This document shows positions 6,462 through 13,536 of a stretch of DNA of 35,288 bases, piece after piece (position 1 is the stretch's first letter; every line of letters begins with the position of its first letter). The notes under the pieces were generated by a model. The model made no database searches. It was not told where the DNA came from and saw only the letters and a list, made by a program, of their open reading frames with translations. A program made the position numbers and the translations under genes. The stretch lies in NCBI GenBank assembly GCA_934365155.1, contig CAKRMZ010000013.1:1-35288 (forward strand), written 5' to 3'. This DNA comes from an uncultured Eubacteriales bacterium (GTDB taxonomy: Bacteria > Bacillota > Clostridia > Oscillospirales > CAG-272).

Positions 6462-7742
6462 ATGAAATACGCATTCGTAAACGGCGTTATTCTCGACGGC
6501 ACGCAGAATATGGAGCCACAGTTCGACAAAATTATTCTTATAGACGGTGAGAAGATAACCGCTATAGTCGACGCGGGAGCGGATATCTCCGGATATGAGA
6601 AGATAGACCTCGGCGGAAAGTATATAATGCCCGGTCTTATCAATATGCATATCCATCTTCCGTCGAGTGGGAAGCCGAAGAAGAAAGAGTCCGACCCGAA
6701 GAAACTTGTCAAAATTATGACGAGCAATAACATTTTCCGCAAAATAATAAAGGCTGTGTGCCGCAGCGCGGCTCAGATGCAGCTCAACAGCGGAGTTACG
6801 ACCATAAGAACCGTCGGCGGAGTTGAAAATGCCGATTCAAGCATCCGCGACGATATAAATACCGGAAAGACGATCGGTCCGAGAATACTCGCAGCCAACA
6901 TGGCGGTCTCCGTCAAAGACGGGCACATGGCAGGTTCGCTCGCTTATATTGCCGAGAGTGCGGAGCAGGCGAGAGATTTCGTCAAAAAGATTGCCAAAGA
7001 TAAGCCGGATTTGATAAAGCTCATGATAACCGGCGGCGTGCTTGACGCAAAGATCAAGGGAGAGCCCGGCGTGCTGAAGATGCCGCCCGAGTATGTCAAG
7101 GCGGCGTGTGACGAGGCTCACAAACTCGGACTTATGGTTGCCGCTCATGTTGAGAGCCCCGAGGGCGTGCGCGTTGCACTTGAAAACGGCGTTGACACCA
7201 TCGAGCACGGTGCAAGGGCGGATGACGAGATAATCGCGCTCTTCAAAGAGAAGCACGCAGCGCTCATAACGACCCTTTCTCCCGCGCTTCCTTATGCGTT
7301 GTTCGATCGATCCGTCAGCCACGCAACCGAGCTTTCGCAGTTCAACGGCGAGGTCGTCTTTGAGGGTATAATCGACTGCTCCAAGAAGTGCCTTGCAAAC
7401 GGCATCCCCGTCGGTCTCGGGACCGACACCGGCTGCCCGTTCATCACTCACTATAATATGTGGAGAGAGCTTCTCTATTTTCACAAATATTGCGGCTTGT
7501 CAAATAAATTCGCACTTTACACCGCAACGAAGAGAAACGCCGAGATAGCACATATCGATGATATCACCGGCACTGTCGAGCCCGGTAAATGCGCCGATCT
7601 TATCGTCACCGATGAAAACCCGATTGACGACCTCAAGACTCTTCGCAACGTGAAGATGGTCATGGCAAGAGGACATCTTATTCGCAAGCCCAAGATCAAG
7701 AAATATGAGAACGTTGAGCGCGAGCTCGATAAGTTCCTTTAA
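6462..7742 (+). CDS. Amidohydrolase family protein (imidazolonepropionase / prolidase-like)
   Basis: A complete metal-dependent hydrolase of 426 residues. Metal and catalytic positions of the superfamily are all visible: HxH (H63, H65), the Lys likely carbamylated (K186 in LIKLMITGG), H229 (VAAHVES), H249 (IEHGA) and D322 (GLGTDTG). The N- and C-terminal strands that form the small beta-sandwich are present (LGGKYIMPGLINMHIH; VEPGKCADLIVTDENP). The ATG follows AAGGAG at 6447-6452. The substrate cannot be told; relatives cut imides or Xaa-Pro dipeptides. Codons differ from the neighbours (many ATA, CTC, CTT, GAG, AAG), suggesting a separate origin. It lies between two deletion scars. Confidence 0.88.
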   Translation: MKYAFVNGVILDGTQNMEPQFDKIILIDGEKITAIVDAGADISGYEKIDLGGKYIMPGLINMHIHLPSSGKPKKKESDPKKLVKIMTSNNIFRKIIKAVCRSAAQMQLNSGVTTIRTVGGVENADSSIRDDINTGKTIGPRILAANMAVSVKDGHMAGSLAYIAESAEQARDFVKKIAKDKPDLIKLMITGGVLDAKIKGEPGVLKMPPEYVKAACDEAHKLGLMVAAHVESPEGVRVALENGVDTIEHGARADDEIIALFKEKHAALITTLSPALPYALFDRSVSHATELSQFNGEVVFEGIIDCSKKCLANGIPVGLGTDTGCPFITHYNMWRELLYFHKYCGLSNKFALYTATKRNAEIAHIDDITGTVEPGKCADLIVTDENPIDDLKTLRNVKMVMARGHLIRKPKIKKYENVERELDKFL

Positions 7743-7771
7743 TATTATTTGAATGAGAAAATAGATGTAAA

Positions 7772-7858
7772 ATGAATCCGATAATCGTTTCAACTTTCGA
7801 CGCCTTCACCGCGCTCCTGTTGGTTTTCACCGTTTCGGAGATACTGGCAAAAGTGACA
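7772..7858 (+). pseudogene. N-terminal fragment of an unknown membrane protein
   Basis: A start codon 30 nt after the amidohydrolase opens a frame whose first ~29 residues (MNPIIVSTFDAFTALLLVFT, then VSEILAKVT) look like the first membrane helix of a transporter. At about 7857 the sequence switches to the C-terminal part of a GNAT gene in another frame, and the tail of this frame is nonsense ending near 7950. Probably once co-transcribed with the amidohydrolase; the rest is lost. The family was not recognised. Confidence 0.45.
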
Positions 7859-8063
7859 AAGGCTGGGAAAGAAGCTGATGCAGAGCACCGAAGAATTTGC
7901 GGTCAACACCGGATACAGACGATTATACATAGAAACGCACTCAAATCTTGAAGCTGCCATCGGACTTTATGAAAAATTAGGTTTTCATCGAATCAACAAG
8001 CCGAAAACAGTGCTTCACAGCACGATGAACCGATTTTATCTTAAGGGCTCTCCGTTCGACTGA
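7857..8063 (+). pseudogene. C-terminal remnant of a GNAT family N-acetyltransferase
   Basis: The frame reads QRLGKKLMQSTEEFAVNTGY and then RRLYIETHSNLEAAIGLYEKLGF, the acetyl-CoA pyrophosphate loop end (GKKLM) and the closing motif (N-x-x-A-x-x-LYEKLGF) of GNAT enzymes, with a stop at 8061-8063. A TGA lies directly upstream at 7854-7856 and the first half of the domain (donor strands and the R/Q-x-x-G-x-G start) is missing. The ATG at 7878 has no ribosome binding site. Non-functional as it stands. Confidence 0.7.
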
Positions 8064-8170
8064 ATCGCCGATTCCCGTTTGGTCGTTGTATTCACGCATC
8101 AACAGAAACCACACACCCTAAATCCCAAATTGAAAGCGACACGATGGATAAAAACGATTTCGAGTTCATA

Positions 8171-8207
8171 CATGAATATTGAAAAAACGCTGTATTCATG
8201 ATACAAT
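8171..8207 (+). promoter_or_regulatory. tetR promoter with overlapping palindrome
   Basis: TTGAAA (8179-8184), 17 nt, TACAAT (8202-8207). CATGAATA (8171-8178) and TATTCATG (8193-8200) form an 8-bp inverted repeat that frames the -35 and touches the -10. This is a likely operator for the TetR protein downstream. The right arm plus -10 (ATTCATGATACAAT) is repeated at the EFR1 promoter at 4573-4586. Confidence 0.7.
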
Positions 8208-8238
8208 GTAAGTATTAACACAGATCGGAGATTGCGAT

Positions 8239-8793
8239 ATGTCTCAAGTAACAAAGCGTGCATTGGAACAATCTTTAAAAAATCTTCTTTCAAAAAAACC
8301 GCTCACTAAAATAACTGTAGGCGACATAGCAGATGATTGCGGCATTAACCGCATGACTTTCTATTATCATTTTAAGGATATTTATGATCTGGTGGAATGG
8401 TCCTGTCTTGAAGATGCAAAAAGAGCGCTCGATGAGAAAAAGTCCTATGAAACATGGCAACAGGGTCTGTTACAGATTTTTGAAGCCGTACAGGAAAACA
8501 AGCCCTTTATTCTGAACGTTTACCGTTGCGTACACAGAGAGCAGATTGAAAAATATCTGCAACCGCTCGTCGACCAACTTCTGTTAGATGTTATCAACGA
8601 GGAAGACGGTGAAATGACGGTCAGAGACGAGGACAGACAGTTTATCGCTCGGATTTATTCGTATATATTCATCGGACTGATGCTTGATTGGATTAAAGAC
8701 GATATGCGGGAGGATCCGCACCAAATTGTGGACAGACTCGCAAAACTGATCAAAGGATCAATGTCCGTCGCGCTTTCCCGATTCAAGCTGTGA
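8239..8793 (+). CDS. TetR/AcrR family regulator (DhaS-like)
   Basis: 184 residues. The N-terminal DNA-binding domain has its helix-turn-helix at about 25-46 (KITVGDIADDCGINRMTFYYHF). The C-terminal all-helical domain resembles the DhaS/TetR_C type. ATG follows GGAG. A palindrome over its own promoter suggests autorepression, and a terminator separates it from oleate hydratase, which has its own promoter. Control of the hydratase is suggested only by adjacency; I do not see an exact copy of the palindrome in front of that gene. The ligand is unknown, but a fatty acid or acyl-CoA would fit the neighbourhood. Confidence 0.88.
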   Translation: MSQVTKRALEQSLKNLLSKKPLTKITVGDIADDCGINRMTFYYHFKDIYDLVEWSCLEDAKRALDEKKSYETWQQGLLQIFEAVQENKPFILNVYRCVHREQIEKYLQPLVDQLLLDVINEEDGEMTVRDEDRQFIARIYSYIFIGLMLDWIKDDMREDPHQIVDRLAKLIKGSMSVALSRFKL

Positions 8794-8838
8794 TTTTATC
8801 ATTTTGATGAATTTGATCATTTTCGTTACACTTCCCCA

Positions 8839-8874
8839 CCCCGTGATAAAAGTCTTATCACGGGGCTTTTTTTG
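8839..8874 (+). terminator. Intrinsic terminator after tetR
   Basis: CCCCGTGATAA (8839-8849) and TTATCACGGGG (8855-8865) form a perfect 11-bp stem with a 5-nt loop, followed by C and an eight-T run. A textbook rho-independent terminator. Confidence 0.92.
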
Positions 8875-8878
8875 TTTA

Positions 8879-8906
8879 TTGCAAATCAAACGGAAGTGGG
8901 TATAAT
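8879..8906 (+). promoter_or_regulatory. Promoter of oleate hydratase
   Basis: TTGCAA (8879-8884), a 16-nt spacer and TATAAT (8901-8906), 38 nt before the start codon and just after the tetR terminator. Confidence 0.65.
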
Positions 8907-8943
8907 AAAAGCGTAAAAAGAAAAAACACAGGAGGTATTCGTT

Positions 8944-10737
8944 ATGTATTACTCTGCAGGAACTTATGAATCATTTGCCCATCCGGAAAAACCCAAAGAT
9001 GTCGATAAAAAATCAGCTTACATCATCGGTACCGGACTTGCCGGACTGACGGCCGCCTTCTATCTCGTCCGTGACGGACAGATGAAGGGCGAGCACATCC
9101 ACTTGCTTGAAAAGCTGGAGCTTGCCGGCGGCAGTTGCGACGGCAGAAAGGATGTCACTAAGGGTTTCTTTATGAGAGGCGGACGCGAAATGGACAACCA
9201 CTTCGAGGTCATGTGGGACACCTTCCGTGATGTTCCATCCATCGAAACTCCCGGTGTATCCGTCTTAGACGAATATTATTGGCTCAACAAGCACGACCCG
9301 AACTACTCCCTCTGCCGTGCAAGCATAAATCGCGGCGAGGATGCCCATACCGACAAGCAATTCAAGCTGGATAAAGATTCTGCAATGGCTCTCTCCAAGC
9401 TGTTTTTGACCCCGGAAAAAGACCTTGAGGATAAGAAAATTTCAGATGTTCTGCCGGAGTCCTTCTGGAGCACAAACTTCTGGCTCTACTGGCAAACGAT
9501 GTTTGCCTTCCAGCGTTGGTCAAGTGCTCTTGAAATGAAGCGTTATCTTTGCCGCTATGTGCACCATATCGACGGCTTGCCCGACTTCAGCGCGCTGCGT
9601 TTCACCAAATATAACCAATATGAGAGCATGATCTTACCGCTCGTAAAGTATCTTGAGTCGCACGGCGTGCGTATCGAATACGGTATGGATGTAAAGAATG
9701 TGATCATCAAAGCCGAGGGTGACAAAAAGATCGCAAAGCAAATCGTTTATGTCAAGAACGGCGAAGAGCAGACCATTGATCTGATCGAAGATGACCTTGT
9801 GTTCATCACCAACGGTTGCTGCACCGATACCTCCTGCTACGGCGATCAGACCCATGCACCCGATCTTTCCGGTGTAAGAAACGGCTACGGCGAATCGTGG
9901 GATATGTGGAAGGCCATTGCCGCTCAGGCAAAACACGGAGAATACGGCAATCCGGATAAATTCTGCAGTGATGTGGACGCTACCAACTGGATGAGCGCTA
10001 CGGTAGCAACCTCCAATGAAGAAATCATTCGGCATATCATGAATGTTTGCAAGCGAGATCCCCGTGCCGGCAAGGTCACAACCGGCGGCATTGTGACGGT
10101 CAAGGACAGCACTGACAACTGGTATCTCTCTTGGACGATCAATCGCCAGCCTCAGTTCAAATCGCAGGACAAAAACACAGTGCTCGTATGGCTGTATTCC
10201 CTGAATACCAGCAAAGAGGGCAACTATGTAAAGAAAGCAATGCGGGATTGTACCGGCGAGGAGGTCTGCCGCGAGTGGCTGTACCACATCGGTATACCTA
10301 CGGACAAAATTGATGCTTTGGCTCACGATGCCTGCAATACCACAACTTGCTTTATGCCGTACATCAACGCCTTCTTCCAGCCGCGCAAGGAATCCGACCG
10401 CCCGAAGGTTGTGCCCGACGGCGCCGTGAACTTTGCATTCATCGGTCAGTTTGCCGAAACACCGCGCGATACCATCTTCACCACCGAGTATTCCATGCGT
10501 ACCGGTATGGAATCAGTTTACACGCTGCTTGACATCGACCGCGGCGTGCCGGAGGTATGGGGCAGCAAGTACGATGTACGGGAGATCCTGCGTGCCTGCT
10601 ATTATGCGATCGACAAAAAACCGATCAGCGAAGCAAAACTTTCTTTTGCCGAAAAAGAATTGTTTAAACTTGTTTTGAAAAAGACCAAAGGAACCGATAT
10701 TGAAATCCTGCTGAAAGAAAGCGGACTCATTGAATGA
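8944..10737 (+). CDS. ohyA: Oleate hydratase (myosin-cross-reactive antigen family)
   Basis: 597 residues, usual length for this FAD-dependent family, which adds water to the cis-9 double bond of oleate to give 10-hydroxystearate. Visible: the FAD-binding Rossmann motif IIGTGLAGLTAAFYL (27-41), and the conserved loop RGGREMDNHFE whose Glu82 corresponds to the residue held to activate water. Also present are the conserved blocks FWLYWQTMFAFQRWSSALEM and YNQYESMILPL, and the C-terminal GQFAETPRDTIFTTEYS. In gut bacteria the role is detoxifying host or dietary unsaturated fatty acids. ATG follows AGGAGGT. It has its own promoter and terminator and is flanked by a TetR regulator. A confident call. 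Confidence 0.97.
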   Translation: MYYSAGTYESFAHPEKPKDVDKKSAYIIGTGLAGLTAAFYLVRDGQMKGEHIHLLEKLELAGGSCDGRKDVTKGFFMRGGREMDNHFEVMWDTFRDVPSIETPGVSVLDEYYWLNKHDPNYSLCRASINRGEDAHTDKQFKLDKDSAMALSKLFLTPEKDLEDKKISDVLPESFWSTNFWLYWQTMFAFQRWSSALEMKRYLCRYVHHIDGLPDFSALRFTKYNQYESMILPLVKYLESHGVRIEYGMDVKNVIIKAEGDKKIAKQIVYVKNGEEQTIDLIEDDLVFITNGCCTDTSCYGDQTHAPDLSGVRNGYGESWDMWKAIAAQAKHGEYGNPDKFCSDVDATNWMSATVATSNEEIIRHIMNVCKRDPRAGKVTTGGIVTVKDSTDNWYLSWTINRQPQFKSQDKNTVLVWLYSLNTSKEGNYVKKAMRDCTGEEVCREWLYHIGIPTDKIDALAHDACNTTTCFMPYINAFFQPRKESDRPKVVPDGAVNFAFIGQFAETPRDTIFTTEYSMRTGMESVYTLLDIDRGVPEVWGSKYDVREILRACYYAIDKKPISEAKLSFAEKELFKLVLKKTKGTDIEILLKESGLIE

Positions 10738-10826
10738 TAAAGGATCCGTTGCTGTCTGATTCTCAACGAGCGCCCTTGTGAGAATCCCAAAAAATAACCA
10801 CTCCATCTTTTATAGCTCACACACAT

Positions 10827-10868
10827 AAGTCCACCGTATTCTTGATAGAATTGCGGTGGACTTTTTCG
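10827..10868 (+). terminator. Terminator after oleate hydratase
   Basis: AAGTCCACCG (10827-10836) pairs with CGGTGGACTT (10854-10863); inside, ATTCT/AGAAT extends the stem around a TGAT loop. TTTT follows. A weaker 8-bp hairpin (GATTCTCA/TGAGAATC, 10758-10786) lies closer to the stop. Confidence 0.85.
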
Positions 10869-10879
10869 ATATCTCCCTC

Positions 10880-10908
10880 TTGTTCAATAAACTGCAGTAT
10901 GGTAAAAT
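10880..10908 (+). promoter_or_regulatory. Promoter of the cytidine deaminase-like gene
   Basis: TTGTTC (10880-10885), 17 nt, TAAAAT (10903-10908). Moderately close to consensus and placed 75 nt before the chosen start. Confidence 0.5.
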
Positions 10909-10983
10909 GACTTTGACCAATCATGAATTTTAAGATGCACCGCTGATCATGGAAGTATGAATGACAAAAGGAGAAAAAACAAA

Positions 10984-11376
10984 ATGGAACAAATTTGGAT
11001 TGACATGTACAATGCAGCCAAAGCTGTACTGAATCCGCGCGCCATTTCCGAAATGATGGAAGCAGGCGGAGTGGCCGCCGCAATCGAGGCCGGCTCAGGC
11101 AAAATATATGTCGGCACCTGCGTGGACGGCGCCTGCACGCTCGGCATTTGTGCAGAACGGAATGCTATTTTCAATATGATTACAAACAACGAAAGCATCA
11201 TAAAAAGAGTAATTGCCGTAAATTGGGACGGAAAAGTGTTGTCTCCCTGCGGCGCATGCCGCGAACTGATGGCACAGTTCATGCCGAAAGAATACAAAAA
11301 CATTGAGATTATGCTGGATTATGAAACCAATCGGGTTGTTTCGCTCGGCGAGCTGACACCCGAATGGTGGATATGA
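10984..11376 (+). CDS. Cytidine deaminase-like protein (CAE type)
   Basis: 130 residues with both zinc motifs of the cytidine deaminase fold: C56-A-E58 (GICAERNAI) and PCGACRE (C89, C92). Three Cys ligands and the catalytic Glu match the small tetrameric Gram-positive type. The N-terminus (about 1-40) lacks the usual YSxFxVGAAL stretch, so the substrate may be another aminopyrimidine nucleoside; blasticidin-S deaminase-like enzymes have this look. The start was set at 10984 because AAGGAG (10968-10973) sits 10 nt upstream; an in-frame ATG at 10957 has no such site. Single-gene unit. Confidence 0.85.
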   Translation: MEQIWIDMYNAAKAVLNPRAISEMMEAGGVAAAIEAGSGKIYVGTCVDGACTLGICAERNAIFNMITNNESIIKRVIAVNWDGKVLSPCGACRELMAQFMPKEYKNIEIMLDYETNRVVSLGELTPEWWI

Positions 11377-11388
11377 TCGCTTAAAATG

Positions 11389-11414
11389 AGGCACTTGGAT
11401 TCAGGTGTCTTTTT
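11389..11414 (+). terminator. Terminator after the deaminase gene
   Basis: AGGCACTT (11389-11396) pairs with AGGTGTCT (11403-11410) with two G-U pairs around a 6-nt loop, followed by TTTTC. Confidence 0.65.
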
Positions 11415-11461
11415 CTCTTTCTACACGCTTAAAGGCTGTACGGAGTTTCATCGAATATAAC

Positions 11462-11505
11462 AAAAATCAAAAGGCGCGGCGGAATATCGCGTCTTTTGAT
11501 TTTTA
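11462..11505. terminator. Bidirectional terminator between convergent deaminase and MATE genes
   Basis: AAAAATCAAAAG (11462-11473) is the reverse complement of CTTTTGATTTTT (11493-11504), with GCGCG/CGCGT inside. The arms are A/T-rich outside and give T-runs on both strands. It serves the MATE gene ending at 11519 on the minus strand. Confidence 0.8.
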
Positions 11506-11518
11506 TATCGGAAAATTT

Positions 11519-12949
11519 TTAATTGATACTACCCGAGGGGCAGTTTTTTATTTTCTGCGCATTCAAAGTCAACTGTCGATCCGTTTTAAAAATGATAATC
11601 GCCGATACAACAGCCGTCAGAACATCTGCCACCGGCATGGAAAAAAGGACTCCGTCAAGCCCGAAAAACATCGGCAGAATCAAGGCAAGCCCAACACCGA
11701 ATACAATCTCCCGTACCATAGAAAGCAGTGTGGATTCCACAGCTTTGCCCATCGCCTGCAAGAAAATAAAAGTCGCTTTATTGACACAGGCAAGAATCAT
11801 CATGCAAAGATAAATACGGAACGCCTTTACGGCAAATTCCGTATAATACGCACTTTCGTTCTTGGCACCGAAAATGCCGATGAGTGCATTCGGAAAAAAT
11901 TCTACAATAACCAGTGCAATCGCACCGAGGGCGGCTTCGGAAATCAAAAGTACAGTAAATAATTTCTTTACACGATCAGAGCGCCCGGCTCCCATGTTAA
12001 AACCGACAATCGGAATACAGCCCGCCGCCATGCCGATGACGACGGAAATCACGATTTGAAAAAACTTCATCACGATTCCGACGACAGCCATCGGAATCTG
12101 CGCGTACTGCTCCCTTGAAAATACAGGATCCTGCTTTCCGTATTTGCGAAGCATATTGTTGATTGCCGCCATCGCAGCAACAAGGGAAATCTGCGCAAGA
12201 AAACTGCACAGTCCGAGTGAAACGATTCGTCCGATGACGCTTCTTTTTGGGACAAATGCTGCTTTGTCAAGCTTTACACTGTTTGTATGGAATAAATACC
12301 AAATGGCCAAAATCGCCGTCAGCACCTGACCGATGACCGTAGCAACCGCCGCCCCCATCATGCCCCATCGAAAAGTAAAAATGAAAACAGGATCAAGTAT
12401 AATGTTGGCAACAGCTCCCGCCAATGTGGAAATCATCGCAAATTTCGGACTTCCGTCGGCGCGGATGACGGGATTCATCGCCTGTCCGAACATATAAAAC
12501 GGAACGCCGAGCGTGATATAAAAGAAATACTCTTTGGACAGTTCAAAGGTTTCGGCATTAACACGGCCGCCGAAAACGGTAATCAGCGCATCGTCAAAAA
12601 CGAGGTACACAACCGTCAAAACACATCCCGAGGCGACAGTCAGCAGAATGGCATTCCCGACGGAATGCTTGGCCTTTTCTTTTCTTCCCTCTCCGAGAAG
12701 TCCGCTGACCATAGCACAGCATCCGTCACCGAAACAAATCGCGATGCCGAGTGCGATGACAGTCAGAGGAAACACCACGGTGTTTGCGGCATTGCCGTAA
12801 GAACCGAGATAACTCGCGTTGGCAATAAAAATCTGATCGACAATATTATACAGTGCCCCGACAAGCAAGGATATAACACAGGGAACAGCGTACTTCCGCA
12901 TGAGTTTCCCTACCTTTTCGACGGCAAGAAAATTTTGTGATTTTTCCAT
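11519..12949 (-). CDS. MATE family efflux transporter (MepA-like)
   Basis: 476 residues, full length for a 12-helix MATE exporter that expels cationic drugs using Na+ or H+. The N-terminal helix block MRKYAVPCVISLLVGALYNI-VDQIFIA is typical of the MepA subgroup. The second bundle shows GCIPIVGFNMGAG (residues near 310) and the internal duplication of two six-helix bundles is clear. The ATG at 12949 is preceded by GGAGGAA. It is the only intact one of three MATE genes in the window. The leader contains a terminator just upstream of the ribosome binding site (see 12968-13008), so expression may be induced by attenuation. Substrate unknown. Confidence 0.92.
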   Translation of the reverse strand: MEKSQNFLAVEKVGKLMRKYAVPCVISLLVGALYNIVDQIFIANASYLGSYGNAANTVVFPLTVIALGIAICFGDGCCAMVSGLLGEGRKEKAKHSVGNAILLTVASGCVLTVVYLVFDDALITVFGGRVNAETFELSKEYFFYITLGVPFYMFGQAMNPVIRADGSPKFAMISTLAGAVANIILDPVFIFTFRWGMMGAAVATVIGQVLTAILAIWYLFHTNSVKLDKAAFVPKRSVIGRIVSLGLCSFLAQISLVAAMAAINNMLRKYGKQDPVFSREQYAQIPMAVVGIVMKFFQIVISVVIGMAAGCIPIVGFNMGAGRSDRVKKLFTVLLISEAALGAIALVIVEFFPNALIGIFGAKNESAYYTEFAVKAFRIYLCMMILACVNKATFIFLQAMGKAVESTLLSMVREIVFGVGLALILPMFFGLDGVLFSMPVADVLTAVVSAIIIFKTDRQLTLNAQKIKNCPSGSIN

Positions 12950-12967
12950 TTAAAAATTCCTCCATGC

Positions 12968-13008
12968 AAAAAAATAATGCGCAAGTCCGATGTTCGGACT
13001 TACGCATT
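12968..13008 (-). promoter_or_regulatory. Leader terminator / attenuator in front of the MATE gene
   Basis: On the minus strand a 15-bp stem (AATGCGTAAGTCCGA with TCGGACTTGCGCATT, one wobble, 3-nt loop) is followed by ATTTTTTT, and then 5 nt later by the GGAGGAA of the MATE gene. It is thus an intrinsic terminator inside the transcript leader, not at a gene end. An ATG at 13007 inside the left arm opens a leader frame MRKSEHRTCALFFCMEE that runs through the hairpin and past the MATE start. Ribosome-mediated attenuation would fit an efflux gene. This is inference. Confidence 0.6.
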
Positions 13009-13027
13009 TCTGCTACGCAACTGTTTT

Positions 13028-13056
13028 ATTGTAACATTTTAGACAGAAAAAATCAA
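13028..13056 (-). promoter_or_regulatory. Promoter of the MATE gene
   Basis: On the minus strand TTGATT (13056-13051), 17 nt, TACAAT (13033-13028). The transcript would start near 13020, giving a leader of about 70 nt that contains the attenuator hairpin. The 150 bases further right (13060-13203) hold nothing recognised. Confidence 0.65.
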
Positions 13057-13203
13057 AGGACAATTTCCATAAAAACATCATTAATTACCGGACATTGAGT
13101 CAGAAAATTTCACAAGAGTCAAGGCACGTAACTATACACGCAAGAAATTCTCCAACATATATAAGGCACACAATAGCATCTGGTTTTAGAATTCATACAG
13201 TTT

Positions 13204-13419
13204 TTATTTTTGCATGTTCGGATTATTGGTTCTGTCCAGTAAATAATCAATACTCACATTGTAATAATTACCCAATTTAATAAGGACATCGGCTGTAAGC
13301 GCAATGATACCTGTTTCATATTGGGAATATGTGTTTTGAGAAACATTTAAAAATGCTGCAATATCTTTCTGTTTAATATCTCTATCTTCTCTTATGCTTC
13401 TTAAATTTTTGAATTTCAT
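13204..13419 (-). CDS. XRE family transcriptional repressor (single HTH)
   Basis: 71 residues made almost entirely of a Cro/C1-type helix-turn-helix: LRSIREDRDIKQKDIAAFLN, then VSQNTYSQYETG, ALTADVLIKLGNYYNVSIDYLL, the common ending of small XRE proteins. The start at 13419 is chosen because GAGGTGA stands 7 nt upstream; an in-frame codon at 13470 would put the start upstream of the operator region. Divergent from a two-TM protein; the 117-bp gap holds a consensus promoter flanked by twin palindromes (13427-13492). It probably represses its neighbour and itself. No sensor domain, so the inducer is not evident. Confidence 0.85.
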   Translation of the reverse strand: MKFKNLRSIREDRDIKQKDIAAFLNVSQNTYSQYETGIIALTADVLIKLGNYYNVSIDYLLDRTNNPNMQK

Positions 13420-13426
13420 AATAATC

Positions 13427-13492
13427 ACCTCATAATTATTATGAGGTATCTGTAATAAAGATATTGACATTTATCTGTAATACAGATATAAT
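13427..13492 (+). promoter_or_regulatory. Consensus promoter with twin operators between XRE and the membrane protein
   Basis: A perfect promoter faces right: TTGACA (13464-13469), 17 nt, TATAAT (13487-13492). ATCTGTAATAAAGATAT (13448-13464) abuts the -35 on its left and ATCTGTAATACAGATAT (13473-13489) fills the spacer and -10. The second is a perfect 15-bp palindrome (ATCTGTA-A-TACAGAT) and the first differs from it by one base. The repeats are 25 bp apart, about two and a half helix turns. A third palindrome, ACCTCATAAT and ATTATGAGGT around one T (13427-13447), covers the ribosome binding site of the XRE gene and could act on DNA or as an RNA hairpin. Confidence 0.8.
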
Positions 13493-13536
13493 ATTGTTGT
13501 TGAAAGCTCAACAATTATTTTTTTGGAGGGGTTATT

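Noticed and set aside
10957..10983. Upstream ATG start for the deaminase gene
   Set aside because: No ribosome binding site; AAGGAG is correctly spaced for the ATG at 10984.
13420..13470. Upstream start for the XRE gene
   Set aside because: It would place the start inside the operator region, and GAGGTGA is spaced for the ATG at 13419.
13427..13492. CRISPR-like or iteron reading of the repeats
   Set aside because: Only two 17-bp copies, both palindromic and placed exactly on promoter elements; operators explain them better.
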